Source: Chloroflexus sp. Y-396-1 (GTDB lineage Bacteria; Chloroflexota; Chloroflexia; Chloroflexales; Chloroflexaceae). Taken from it: a stretch of DNA of 64,000 bases. Location of the stretch: contig NZ_KI911784.1 in the NCBI RefSeq assembly GCF_000516515.1, forward strand, positions 4,130,633-4,194,632, read 5' to 3'. This document shows positions 26,277 through 35,216 of the stretch, in pieces; position 1 is the first letter of the stretch, and each line of letters starts with the position of its first letter. The notes under the pieces are model-generated. The model saw only the letters and a program-made list of their open reading frames with translations, was not told the DNA's origin and made no database searches. The position numbers and the translations under genes are program-made.

Positions 26277-27071
26277 GTGAAGATCGCCGGTAACTACACT
26301 TTTGCCGCCAGACGTGAAGAAGTGTGGGCTGCATTAAATGATCCAGAGGTGTTAGCCCGCACGATTCCCGGCTGTCAACGTCTTGAGCAAGTTGGCGAAA
26401 ACGAATATGAGAGCACATTGAAGATCGGCTTACAAGCGGTTCGTGGGGTATATAGCGGGCGGGTCAAGATTGACAATCTGCGTCCACCTGAGTACTACGA
26501 AATACACGTTGACGGTAAAGGTAACAACGGTTTTCTTAAGGGTTCGGGGAGTATTCAGCTTCGCGAAGAGAATGGGCATACCATTCTTGATTATGGTGGT
26601 GAAGCCCATGTTGGTGGCACGATTGCCAGTGTCGGTCAACGTTTGCTCGACGGTGCAGCCAAGACGCTTATCTCACAAAGTCTCAAAGCCTTAGCTGCTC
26701 AGATTGAAGCCCGGCGCAGTGGCGGAGTAACATCTGATACACCCATAGTTTCGGCTGAACCTTCACCGGTTGCTGAACCAGCTACGACAACGCCTGAACC
26801 TGTTTCGCCACCAACTCCATCTGCTGCCGAACCGACAGCGACATCGCCCGAACCGACGCCACGTTCGTCGCCACATGTTGCCGAAACGCTTTCATCGGCG
26901 ACTACCGAATCAGCTTCGTTCCGTCGCACAATTCACGTTCCGGCAGGAGAAGGTTTGAGCGAGATTGATGTGGCTCTGGGTGTCGTCGAAGACTTCTTGA
27001 AAGAGCGTCCATGGGTGCCGTGGGTCATTATTGCTTTCTTACTTGGCTATTTACTCGGTCAGCGACGCTAA
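26277..27071 (+). CDS. CoxG-like SRPBCC protein with C-terminal membrane anchor
   Basis: 264 residues. Residues 1-145 are a CoxG/SRPBCC domain (YTFAARREEVWAALNDPEVLARTIPGCQRLEQ; KGSGSIQLREENGHTILDYGGEAHVGG), followed by a long Pro/Thr/Ser/Glu-rich linker and one transmembrane helix at the C-terminus (PWVPWVIIAFLLGYLLGQRR). CoxG in Afipia (Oligotropha) recruits CO dehydrogenase to the membrane; the same job fits here. GTG start at 26277, with AAGGAG about 7 bp upstream. First gene of the operon with the three hydroxylase subunits. Confidence 0.82.
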   Translation: MKIAGNYTFAARREEVWAALNDPEVLARTIPGCQRLEQVGENEYESTLKIGLQAVRGVYSGRVKIDNLRPPEYYEIHVDGKGNNGFLKGSGSIQLREENGHTILDYGGEAHVGGTIASVGQRLLDGAAKTLISQSLKALAAQIEARRSGGVTSDTPIVSAEPSPVAEPATTTPEPVSPPTPSAAEPTATSPEPTPRSSPHVAETLSSATTESASFRRTIHVPAGEGLSEIDVALGVVEDFLKERPWVPWVIIAFLLGYLLGQRR

Positions 27072-27206
27072 TGGCACGTCGCTGGTGATGCGTATATTCA
27101 GTTCATCAACTGGGCGATCTTGCTTCCACTCTTACCCTACCCGGTTCGCCCGCTCTGATCGCAGGTCGTTGGTAGTTCGCTTTACAGACAACGAGGAGGT
27201 TGGAGA

Positions 27207-27689
27207 GTGACAACGATTACGGTCACGGTCAACGGTGTTCGCCATACCAGCGAGGTAGAACCTCGTTTGCTGCTGGTACACTATCTGCGCGAACATCTGA
27301 ATCTGACGGGAACTCACATCGGGTGTGATACCAGCCAGTGTGGTGCATGTGTCGTGCATGTCAACGGGGTCAGCGTGAAATCGTGTACGATGCTGGCGGT
27401 ACAGTGTGACGGTGCCGAAATTACTACGATTGAAGGCCTGGCTCAAGATGGCAAGCTCCATCCGCTACAAGAAGGTTTCTGGGAGAAGCATGGTCTTCAA
27501 TGCGGCTTTTGCACGCCTGGGATGATCATGGCTGCTGCCGATCTGCTCAAACGCAACCCCAATCCTACCGAAGAAGAAATCCGCCACGGTCTCGAAGGGA
27601 ACCTCTGTCGCTGTACCGGCTACGAGAATATCGTCCGAGCGGTTCGCTACGCTGCCGAAAAGATGGCAGCAATGCAAGCTGCTGATTAA
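27207..27689 (+). CDS. Molybdenum hydroxylase small [2Fe-2S] subunit (CoxS-like)
   Basis: Electron-transfer subunit of the xanthine dehydrogenase/CO dehydrogenase family. 160 residues: a plant-type [2Fe-2S] ferredoxin domain ([16 protein letters not shown]...SC) and an all-helical [2Fe-2S] domain (CGFCTPGM ... CRCTGYENI), so all eight ligand cysteines are present. GTG start at 27207 follows GGAGG. Lies 135 bp after coxG-like and 44 bp before the large subunit. Confidence 0.92.
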   Translation: MTTITVTVNGVRHTSEVEPRLLLVHYLREHLNLTGTHIGCDTSQCGACVVHVNGVSVKSCTMLAVQCDGAEITTIEGLAQDGKLHPLQEGFWEKHGLQCGFCTPGMIMAAADLLKRNPNPTEEEIRHGLEGNLCRCTGYENIVRAVRYAAEKMAAMQAAD

Positions 27690-27733
27690 TTCGTCTGATA
27701 ACAGTTCACAAAGAACCTAGTGAGGAGTCAAGG

Positions 27734-30100
27734 ATGACCGCTACCGAAATGAAGGAGCGACTAATTGGGCGGGCGCTGAAGCGTCGGGAAGATCCGAAGC
27801 TAATTACCGGACACGGCAACTATCTCGACGACATCAAGTTGCCGGGTATGTTGCACATCGCGCTGGTGCGTAGCCCATACGCGCATGCGAAGATTGTCTC
27901 TATCGATGCCAGTAAAGCTCTGGCTATGCCGGGTGTTGTGGCTGTCTTTACCGGCAAGGATATGCTCGACATTAATCCAATGCCGGCGGCCTGGCAGGCA
28001 GCAGGGGTCAAGAATTACCCTGTTCCCCCACGGGCCCTAGCGGTTGACAAAGTAGCGCTGGTGGGTGACCCGGTAGCTATGGTGGTAGCCGAGGATCGGT
28101 ACATCGCTCGTGATGCAGCCGATGCGGTTGAGGTTGAGTACGAACCTTTGCCAGCAGTTGTCGATGCTCGCAAGGCGGTCGAACCCGGCGCACCTCAGAT
28201 CCACGAGGCAGCACCTAACAATATTGTGTTTGAATGGGAGTGTGGTAACAAGGCAGCCGCTGATGCGGCAATTGCGAGCGCTGAGGTTGTGGTCAAGGAA
28301 GAGATCATCAATCAGCGGCTAATACCTACCCCGATGGAGACGCGCGGTTCGATTGCGCGTTACGACGCTACAACCGGCGAATGGACCGTCTGGATGACCT
28401 CACAAGCGCCGCACGTGCATCGCCTCCTGCTTACGGCGTTTGTCTTTGGGGTACCTGAAACCAAGCTGCGCTGCATCGCCCCTAATGTAGGTGGTGGTTT
28501 CGGGCAGAAAATCTTCTGCTACAACGATATGGCCTTCACGATGTGGGCTGCACGCAAGCTGGGTCGTCCGGTGAAGTTTGTAGAAGATCGCTCCGAAAAT
28601 TACAAGTATTCGACCCACGGACGCGACCACATTACCGAGGCTGAACTGGCCGGTACCCGTGACGGTAAGATCACCGGTTTACGGGTGAAGACGTGGGCGA
28701 ATATTGGTGCCTACTTCTCAACCGTTGCCGCTGGTATTCCGACAACGCTGTATGGCCGGATCATCACCGGTGTGTACAAGATACCGGCTGCATATGTGCA
28801 CGTCACGGGTGCCTATACCAACACGGCGATGGTCGATGCCTACCGTGGCGCCGGTCGTCCAGAGGCGAGCTATCTAATCGAACGGATGGTTGATCGGTTT
28901 GCCGCCGAAATTGGCATGGATCCGGCTGAGGTTCGGCGCAAGAACTTTATCCAGCCAGAGGATTTCCCCTACGATAATGGGCTTGGTCTGTTACCCTACG
29001 ACAGTGGGAACTACGAACTGGCCCTGAATAAGGCGCTCGAAATTGCCGGTTATGCCGAGTTTCGCAAGCAACAGGCAGAATTGCGCAAGCAGGGTCGCTA
29101 TCTCGGTATCGGGATCTCTTCGTATGTTGAGATCTGCGGTATCGCACCAAGTGCCTGGATGGGTGGTCAGGGCTGGGGAGCTGGCCTCTGGGAGAGTGCC
29201 AATGTGCGGGTCCACCTGACCGGCAAGGTGGTCGTTACTACCGGCTCACTCCCGCATGGGCAGGGTCTCGAAACAACCTTTGCTCAGATCGTTGCCGATG
29301 AGTTGGGTGTGCCGTATGAGGATGTCGAAATTCAATGGGGTGATACGCAAGGCACACCGTTCGGCTACGGCACGTATGGTTCACGCTCGCTGGCTGTCGG
29401 TGGCGTGGCGATTAAGCGTAGTGTCGATAAGATCAAGGAGAAGGCGCGTAAGCTGGCTGCCCACCTGCTCGAAGCGAACGAAGCTGACATTGTCTTCGAG
29501 AACGGTCGCGCTTACGTCAAAGGTTCACCTGACAAGGCTAAGACCATCGGTGAGCTGGCAGCGGCGGCAGCAGTCGCCTACAATTTGCCGCCCGGTATGG
29601 AACCATTCCTCGACGAGACCAGCTACTACGATCCACCGAACTGTACCTTCCCCTTCGGTACCCACGTGAGCATTGTTGAGGTTGATCCTGAAACCGGTCA
29701 CGTGAAGTTGCTGCGCTATATCGCCGTAGACGACTGCGGCAATCAGATCAATCCAATGATTGTTGAAGGTCAGATTCATGGCGGTATTGCGCAGGGTCTA
29801 GCACAAGCCCTCTACGAGAGTGCCGTCTACAACGAGGATGGTCAATTGCTCACCGGTACGCTGATGGACTACGCAGTCCCGACGGCAGCGATGGTTCCCC
29901 ACATCGAAACCGACCATACGGTTACTCCATCGCCGGTTAATCCGTTGGGAGTCAAGGGTGCTGGTGAAGCAGGGACTATTGCTTCAGCGCAGTGCGTGAT
30001 GAACGCCATTATCGATGCGCTGGCACCATTTGGGGTGAAACATCTCCAGATGCCGGCAACGCCGGAGCGGATCTGGAAAGCGATCCACGGCAGTAAGTGA
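27734..30100 (+). CDS. Molybdenum hydroxylase large subunit (form II CoxL-like)
   Basis: 788-residue catalytic subunit holding the Mo-pterin cofactor. It has GGGFGQK, the form-defining loop AYRGAGRPE and the base-catalyst region KGAGEAGTIAS near the C-terminus. True (form I) aerobic CO dehydrogenases have AYXCSFR with the Cu-binding cysteine; AYRGAGR marks form II, whose members mostly hydroxylate other substrates such as aldehydes or N-heterocycles, and whose CO activity is doubtful. The genome-database label carbon monoxide dehydrogenase should therefore not be taken at face value. Start ATG 27734 with GGAG upstream. Confidence 0.9.
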   Translation: MTATEMKERLIGRALKRREDPKLITGHGNYLDDIKLPGMLHIALVRSPYAHAKIVSIDASKALAMPGVVAVFTGKDMLDINPMPAAWQAAGVKNYPVPPRALAVDKVALVGDPVAMVVAEDRYIARDAADAVEVEYEPLPAVVDARKAVEPGAPQIHEAAPNNIVFEWECGNKAAADAAIASAEVVVKEEIINQRLIPTPMETRGSIARYDATTGEWTVWMTSQAPHVHRLLLTAFVFGVPETKLRCIAPNVGGGFGQKIFCYNDMAFTMWAARKLGRPVKFVEDRSENYKYSTHGRDHITEAELAGTRDGKITGLRVKTWANIGAYFSTVAAGIPTTLYGRIITGVYKIPAAYVHVTGAYTNTAMVDAYRGAGRPEASYLIERMVDRFAAEIGMDPAEVRRKNFIQPEDFPYDNGLGLLPYDSGNYELALNKALEIAGYAEFRKQQAELRKQGRYLGIGISSYVEICGIAPSAWMGGQGWGAGLWESANVRVHLTGKVVVTTGSLPHGQGLETTFAQIVADELGVPYEDVEIQWGDTQGTPFGYGTYGSRSLAVGGVAIKRSVDKIKEKARKLAAHLLEANEADIVFENGRAYVKGSPDKAKTIGELAAAAAVAYNLPPGMEPFLDETSYYDPPNCTFPFGTHVSIVEVDPETGHVKLLRYIAVDDCGNQINPMIVEGQIHGGIAQGLAQALYESAVYNEDGQLLTGTLMDYAVPTAAMVPHIETDHTVTPSPVNPLGVKGAGEAGTIASAQCVMNAIIDALAPFGVKHLQMPATPERIWKAIHGSK

Positions 30101-30170
30101 GGGGTAAAAGTTCATGGGCACAGGTAGCTATCGACCTGTGCCCCTCTGTCACGAATAAAAGGGAGTAGCT

Positions 30171-31031
30171 ATGATTCCAGCCCCATTTGATTATTACGCG
30201 CCGAACAGTCTGGCCGAGGCGCTGACACTGCTACAGCAGCATGGTGACGACGCTAAGATTCTGGCCGGTGGTCACTCACTCCTCCCGGCAATGAAATTGC
30301 GTCTGGCCTCGCCAGCAGTCTTGATCGATATTAATAAGGTTTCTGAACTGCGCGGAATCAAGGTGAATGGTACGGTCGAGATCGGCGCCTTGACGACCTG
30401 GAGTGCTATCGAGCAAGATGCCGCACTAGCCAAAGCCTGCCCGATGCTGCCTGAAGCGGTCAGCTTGATTGGCGATATTCAAGTGCGTAATCGCGGCACC
30501 ATTGGTGGGTCGCTTGCTCATGCCGATCCAGCCGCCGATATGCCGGCAGTAGTCCTTGCCCTCGATGCTCATATTCACGTTGAAGGCCCAAATGGACCGC
30601 GCGCGATTGCTGCTACTGATTTCTTCACCGATATGTTGAGCACAGCCCTCGAGCCGGGGGAAATTATTACCTCGATCACGTTCAACAGCCTTGGTCCGGG
30701 TGAAGGCGCCGCATACGCCAAGTTCCCTCATCCGGCCAGTCGGTATGCCATTGTTGGTGCGGCAGCCTACGTGAAAATGGAGAACGGTCAGGTCACGGCT
30801 TGTCGGGTAGCGATCACCGGTGCCGGCCCCAAGGCCGAACGCCAATCGGCGGTTGAGCAGGCATTGATCGGGACTGATGGTAGCGCTGATGCAATCGCTG
30901 CGGCTGCGGCTCATGCGGGTGAAGGAATGGACATGCTTGGCGATATTCACGCCAGTGCAGAGTATCGACGGGCGATGTGTAAGGTGTACGCGAAACGCGC
31001 GTTGCTCAAGGCGGTCGAACGGGCACGGTAA
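30171..31031 (+). CDS. Molybdenum hydroxylase FAD subunit (CoxM-like)
   Basis: 286-residue medium subunit of the hydroxylase, carrying FAD between the iron-sulfur subunit and the acceptor. FAD-loop motifs AGGHSLLPAMKLR (about 32-44) and TIGGSLAHADPAADMP (about 108-123) are present. Last gene of the operon, followed 18 bp later by a clear terminator hairpin. The order G-S-L-M differs from the usual M-S-L. Confidence 0.9.
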   Translation: MIPAPFDYYAPNSLAEALTLLQQHGDDAKILAGGHSLLPAMKLRLASPAVLIDINKVSELRGIKVNGTVEIGALTTWSAIEQDAALAKACPMLPEAVSLIGDIQVRNRGTIGGSLAHADPAADMPAVVLALDAHIHVEGPNGPRAIAATDFFTDMLSTALEPGEIITSITFNSLGPGEGAAYAKFPHPASRYAIVGAAAYVKMENGQVTACRVAITGAGPKAERQSAVEQALIGTDGSADAIAAAAAHAGEGMDMLGDIHASAEYRRAMCKVYAKRALLKAVERAR

Positions 31032-31048
31032 AGTTAGATCGAAGATGA

Positions 31049-31083
31049 GCGGGTAGGCGTTGCGCTTACCCGCTTCGTTTTCT
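31049..31083 (+). terminator. Intrinsic terminator after the molybdenum hydroxylase operon
   Basis: GCGGGTAGGCG (31049-31059), loop TTG, CGCTTACCCGC (31063-31073): an 11-bp stem with one G-T pair, then TTCGTTTTCT. Confidence 0.75.
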
Positions 31084-31474
31084 ATTAAGCGCGATTGACG
31101 GTTTTTTAGCCAGTTACAGCGATTTTCGAGCATTACAACGTCTTACTCGTATGGGTACACATTGCAACCAACAGCTAGATAATTATATTATCCAGAAGCA
31201 TTTTGACGGAACTTCGTCCGCTCAACGCAAATTGTGTCGGCGTAGACGACTAACAGGCGAAAGTGTAACGGTATAGGTCTTACACTCCAAGCAGATGAGT
31301 TGGCTAATCAATATTAGACTGTCTACCGGGCACTGCCCAAATAAGAGGCTTGTCTATCACTTCTCAATGATTATCCCGGCTCTAAGATAAAGATCACGAA
31401 ACTATCTCCAATTCACCCGAGTCGTTAAGTTTTTTCAAGTCTCTAGAGATTCGCTACATGATGAGAGGTGACTG
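31084..31474. other. Upstream region of the nitrilase/RCCR-like operon, with palindromes
   Basis: No gene seen. AT-rich compared with its surroundings. Contains the palindrome GATAAT-TAT-ATTATC (31178-31192) and the inverted repeat AGTGTAA-N11-TTACACT (31262-31286), both candidate operators. No convincing -35/-10 pair is visible, so the operon may depend on an activator. Confidence 0.45.
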
Positions 31475-33136
31475 TTGGCTATGGAATTTCGGGTTCGAGT
31501 GGCGGCAGTCCAATTCGGTGTAGGTACAGATCTGACCGCTAATGCGCAGACGTGTCTGCGCATGATTGACCAGGCAGGGAAGGTTCGACCGAACATCATG
31601 GTTCTGCCAGAATTTATCAATCACCTTGCGTGGTATGAAAGTCCTGAACACTGCTACGCTGTGTCGGTTGCGCCGAATGACCCCTTCTTGCAGGCTATCG
31701 CAGCTAAAGCTAGGTTGTATCGCTGCTATATAAAGGTTAATGTTACCATGCGTCGGGCGTATGGCGTGGTCACAGGCACGAATATTCTGTTCGACCCAAG
31801 CGGGCGGATCTGTGCCATGAACGACAAGCAAGTCTTAATGGGAAATGAAAACAACTTCCTGACCCCTGCTACTGACATTGCTCCAGTGATTGAAACGGAA
31901 TATGGACGGCTGGGAATGTATGCCTGTATGGATGGTGTCATTCCCGAAGTAACTCGATCGCTCGCCATTCGGGGATCACACTTGCTGCTCAATAGCCTGA
32001 ACTCATTTGCGTTTGATGAGGCTTCGCTGCACATTCCCGTGCGCGCAGCGGAGAATAAAGTGTTTGTGGCTGCTGCCAATAAGGTCGGTTCACTTGTTCC
32101 TGAAGAACTGCGAGAAACAGTCGCAGCGCGATTGAAAATTGCTCCCGAATTTCTTGAAGGGGCAGGAGAAAGTCAAATTGTTGCCCCAGATGGCAAGATT
32201 CTCGCGAAAGCGCCAAGGAGGGGTGAAGCGGTGGTTTTTGCAGATATTGATCTGCGTGAGGCGGAAAATAAGCTGCGCCCTGACGGTACGGATATTTTCT
32301 TGACCCGACGCCCTGAATTGTATGTCACTTTGGGAGAACCCCCTCAGGAGAGTTACCCCGAGAGCGGGGCTTCCGATGTACTGGCGGGGGTTCTTCAAGT
32401 GTCAGGTAGAGGACAGAAGGTGCTCGCGTTTGCGGTAGAAAAAGTTGCAGAAGCTGTAGCAGCAGGAGCAAAACTTGTTGTGCTGCCGGAGTTATTTCAT
32501 ATCACCACATTCGATCATGTAGAAGAGGTCTCCACTGAGATGATACGTGTGCTTCAGGTTGTAGCAGGGAATTGTTACATTGCTACTTCAATTGTGGAAG
32601 ACGAGACCCACACGGGCATATTATTTAATCAACACGGAGTGGTACTGAAACAGCCCCAGCTACACCCTTGTGGTAGACACCCATGGTCCAGGTTAGGAAA
32701 CGCATTAAACGTATTTGATTGTGAATGGGGTCGCATAGCGCTGATAGTAGGGAATGACTCGATTTATCCAGAAACGTTCCGTCTGGCGGCATTGCAAGGC
32801 GTTGAAGTAGTTGCTGTACCGACACAGGTTTTAGAAGAGTGGGAACTGACATTAGGATTTAGGGAGCGTGCCGCCGAAAACAGAATGAATGTCTTAGTGG
32901 CTAGTTCAACTACAAGTGCCATCTACGCTATTACCAAAGATTTCACCCTGTGGACCGAATGGAGCGAGCGTCCCTTCGATGGCAACATAAACGCTCCGGT
33001 TGTCACGATGATACGCAGTGATGGTCTGAAATTAGCTGAGATTCATCCGGCAGCGGCAGCGAACAAGATGATATCATATCGCACTCATCTGTTAAATAGT
33101 AGACCCTGGAGACTGATGCAGCCGATAATTTCCTGA
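31475..33136 (+). CDS. Tandem nitrilase/amidase-superfamily protein (second domain inactive)
   Basis: 553 residues made of two carbon-nitrogen hydrolase domains. Domain 1 keeps the catalytic triad: Glu46 (VLPEF), Lys118 (NDKQV) and Cys151 (MYACMDGVIPE). Domain 2 keeps Glu339 (VLPEL) and Lys392, but glycine (Gly426, LIVGNDSIYPE) stands where the nucleophilic cysteine should be, so it is probably non-catalytic. The family hydrolyses nitriles, amides or carbamoyl groups. Start is TTG 31475 (4-5 bp after GAGAGGTG) or ATG 31481. First gene of a four-gene operon with an RCCR-like protein, a flavin monooxygenase and an aldehyde dehydrogenase. Substrate unknown. Confidence 0.8.
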   Translation: MAMEFRVRVAAVQFGVGTDLTANAQTCLRMIDQAGKVRPNIMVLPEFINHLAWYESPEHCYAVSVAPNDPFLQAIAAKARLYRCYIKVNVTMRRAYGVVTGTNILFDPSGRICAMNDKQVLMGNENNFLTPATDIAPVIETEYGRLGMYACMDGVIPEVTRSLAIRGSHLLLNSLNSFAFDEASLHIPVRAAENKVFVAAANKVGSLVPEELRETVAARLKIAPEFLEGAGESQIVAPDGKILAKAPRRGEAVVFADIDLREAENKLRPDGTDIFLTRRPELYVTLGEPPQESYPESGASDVLAGVLQVSGRGQKVLAFAVEKVAEAVAAGAKLVVLPELFHITTFDHVEEVSTEMIRVLQVVAGNCYIATSIVEDETHTGILFNQHGVVLKQPQLHPCGRHPWSRLGNALNVFDCEWGRIALIVGNDSIYPETFRLAALQGVEVVAVPTQVLEEWELTLGFRERAAENRMNVLVASSTTSAIYAITKDFTLWTEWSERPFDGNINAPVVTMIRSDGLKLAEIHPAAAANKMISYRTHLLNSRPWRLMQPIIS

Positions 33137-33141
33137 AAAAG

Positions 33142-33945
33142 ATGAGGGGGAGACCAATCACGGGAGATACGGTACAACATCTGGCTGACGTGCTGGATTC
33201 AAGGGAGCCTGTTGACAATACCGAAACGTTCCGTTACTTACTGAACGTCCGTGAGCGAGCGTGGGAAATTATTCGTACTAGTGTACATTTGCGTGAAGAT
33301 TTGACGTGCAAAGATATTCAACAAATCCCGGACCCCCAGGGTAATATTGTTGGCAATATACATACGTATACAGGCGAAAAGGTAGACTGGATTGTCCGTT
33401 CGTGGATAGGAAGACCGGAGACAGGCTTTACAAATATCCACCTGACTTGCTGGGTGAATGAGGAAACAGACGTTCCACATCTGGGTCTGGCGTTGGGCAC
33501 CGCTCCAGATGTGTTTTGCTATGTAGACTTCCTTCCCCGCTACGATCCTCCACTGAGTTTTGACCATCTGCACCAATATCATGAAACGATGAATGAGATC
33601 TGGATTGCCCTACGCCGAAATCCACGCTACAAGACCTTCACACCCGTTCATTTGTACACTCGCTCAACACTCTCACCGATCGCGATTTGTGGCCTGTTAC
33701 CTCTTGACGATTTTAAAGCGATTGTAGAGCCGGTTATGCTGCAATACGTGTGCCAATGGGTGGAGTTTATCAAAAATGCGCAACCATTGGATGCTGAAAA
33801 GCGTGCTGCTATCAAGCAACGCGATATATTGCTACGTCGCACTATTGTAGAAAAAGATCCGGCCAACACGCTGGCAGACCGTTTAGTAGGTGTAATGATG
33901 CGTGAACGATTGGTACGCATTTTACACGCCGAAGAGCGAGAATAA
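33142..33945 (+). CDS. Red chlorophyll catabolite reductase-like protein
   Basis: 267 soluble residues. I do not know a characterised bacterial homologue. Several blocks resemble plant red chlorophyll catabolite reductase (RCCR; related to ferredoxin-dependent bilin reductases): HTYTGEKVDWIVRSW (74-88), VPHLGLALG then FCYVDFLPRYDP (111-136), LYTRSTLSPIA (171-181) and a basic C-terminal helix around QRDILLRRTI. RCCR reduces an open-chain tetrapyrrole with ferredoxin electrons. No cofactor-binding motif is visible, as expected for that fold. It begins 5 bp after the nitrilase stop and is followed 24 bp later by a flavin monooxygenase. Family assignment is from memory and moderate; activity is not established. 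Confidence 0.5.
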   Translation: MRGRPITGDTVQHLADVLDSREPVDNTETFRYLLNVRERAWEIIRTSVHLREDLTCKDIQQIPDPQGNIVGNIHTYTGEKVDWIVRSWIGRPETGFTNIHLTCWVNEETDVPHLGLALGTAPDVFCYVDFLPRYDPPLSFDHLHQYHETMNEIWIALRRNPRYKTFTPVHLYTRSTLSPIAICGLLPLDDFKAIVEPVMLQYVCQWVEFIKNAQPLDAEKRAAIKQRDILLRRTIVEKDPANTLADRLVGVMMRERLVRILHAEERE

Positions 33946-33969
33946 ACGCTAAAAGGTTGGTTGTTCACT

Positions 33970-35160
33970 ATGAACTCGATAAGTCCTCAGTTCCCCGTAT
34001 TGATCGTAGGTGCAGGTCCGGTTGGTCTTTCACTTGCACTGGCATTAGCGCGGAAGGGTGTCCCTGCTGAGGTCTTTGAGAAAGATCCCGAACTTAACGT
34101 GCAAATTCGCGCTAGTACTTTTCATCCCAGAACTTTGGAGTTGTTCCATAAATGGGGTGTTGCAGAGGATGTCATTCAGCAGGGATATAAGGTGAACCGT
34201 CTGCAGTACTGGGAACGCTGGCCTCGGCAGTTAATTGCCGAATTCGATTATGCCCATATTGCTGGCGACACACCTTTCCCATATCGATTACAATGTCCAC
34301 AACACATTGTTACACGTATTTTGAAACCCGCCGTCGAAGCCAGCCCGACAGGTAGGGTTCATATGGGGCACGAGCTGATAGACTTTACCGATCACGGAAC
34401 CCATGTGACCGCACGCTTTGCTACTGCGTATGGGATCGTTGAGCGCCAGGGTGCGTATCTTGTTGGAGCAGATGGCTCTCATAGCACAGTTCGCAAGCGA
34501 CTAAACATTAACTTCAAGGGAAAAACATATGAAGATCGCTTCTTACTAATCGGTAGCGATCTTAAGATTAGCTCTCTATTCCCCAATGCAGCACCGGTGT
34601 GCTACATCTTTGACCCCCAAGAATGGGTCATTATTCTGAATTTGCCCGACATCGTGCGCGTTGTGTTTCGGATGACAAATGACGAAGATGAAGCGATAGC
34701 TTTACGAGAGGAAAATCTGCGGGCGCGTATGGGGAATTTCTTCGGCCAGTTGCCCGCTTTCAATATTAAGACGACGCAACTGTATCGTGTTCACCAGCGC
34801 GTTGCCGATACATTTCGGGTCGGACGCATCATTTTAGTCGGCGATGCTGCACATAACAATAACCCTGCTGGTGGAATGGGTATGAATAGTGGTATTCATG
34901 ATGCTGCCAATTTAGCCGATAAATTGTATCGCATACAGAGCGGAGAACCGGAGTCCCTGCTCAACGTATATGCCGAAGAGCGTCGGCGATATGCGATGGA
35001 GTCGGTGCAGCTTTACACCGACCAGCAGTACACGAGCATGGTAATGAGCGATGAGGCAGAGCGGAAGCGCAGAAACGAAATCCTCTCTGCGACCGCCAAA
35101 GATCCGACGCGAGCGCGGGCATATCTATTGCGAGCAAGTATGTTGGAAGATCGAATATAA
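33970..35160 (+). CDS. FAD-dependent aromatic-ring monooxygenase (group A, PheA/TfdB-like)
   Basis: 396 residues from ATG 33970, with AAAAGGTTGG upstream; an in-frame TTG 9 bp earlier is an alternative. It has the Rossmann GAGPVG (14-19), the DG motif GADGSHSTVRKRL and the GD motif GRIILVGDAAHNNNPAGGMGMNSGIHDA. Group A enzymes use NAD(P)H and O2 to hydroxylate an activated aromatic or heteroaromatic ring. It lacks the C-terminal thioredoxin-like domain of phenol hydroxylases, so it is the short form. Third gene of the operon. Substrate not readable from sequence. Confidence 0.85.
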   Translation: MNSISPQFPVLIVGAGPVGLSLALALARKGVPAEVFEKDPELNVQIRASTFHPRTLELFHKWGVAEDVIQQGYKVNRLQYWERWPRQLIAEFDYAHIAGDTPFPYRLQCPQHIVTRILKPAVEASPTGRVHMGHELIDFTDHGTHVTARFATAYGIVERQGAYLVGADGSHSTVRKRLNINFKGKTYEDRFLLIGSDLKISSLFPNAAPVCYIFDPQEWVIILNLPDIVRVVFRMTNDEDEAIALREENLRARMGNFFGQLPAFNIKTTQLYRVHQRVADTFRVGRIILVGDAAHNNNPAGGMGMNSGIHDAANLADKLYRIQSGEPESLLNVYAEERRRYAMESVQLYTDQQYTSMVMSDEAERKRRNEILSATAKDPTRARAYLLRASMLEDRI

Positions 35161-35216
35161 ACAAAATGTAGTTCACCTTATGAAATGATCCTGCCTCTGC
35201 CCTAGGAGAGTCGTCT

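Noticed and set aside
27734-30100. A genuine aerobic CO dehydrogenase
   Set aside because: The active-site loop is AYRGAGR (form II) and lacks the Cu-binding cysteine of form I.
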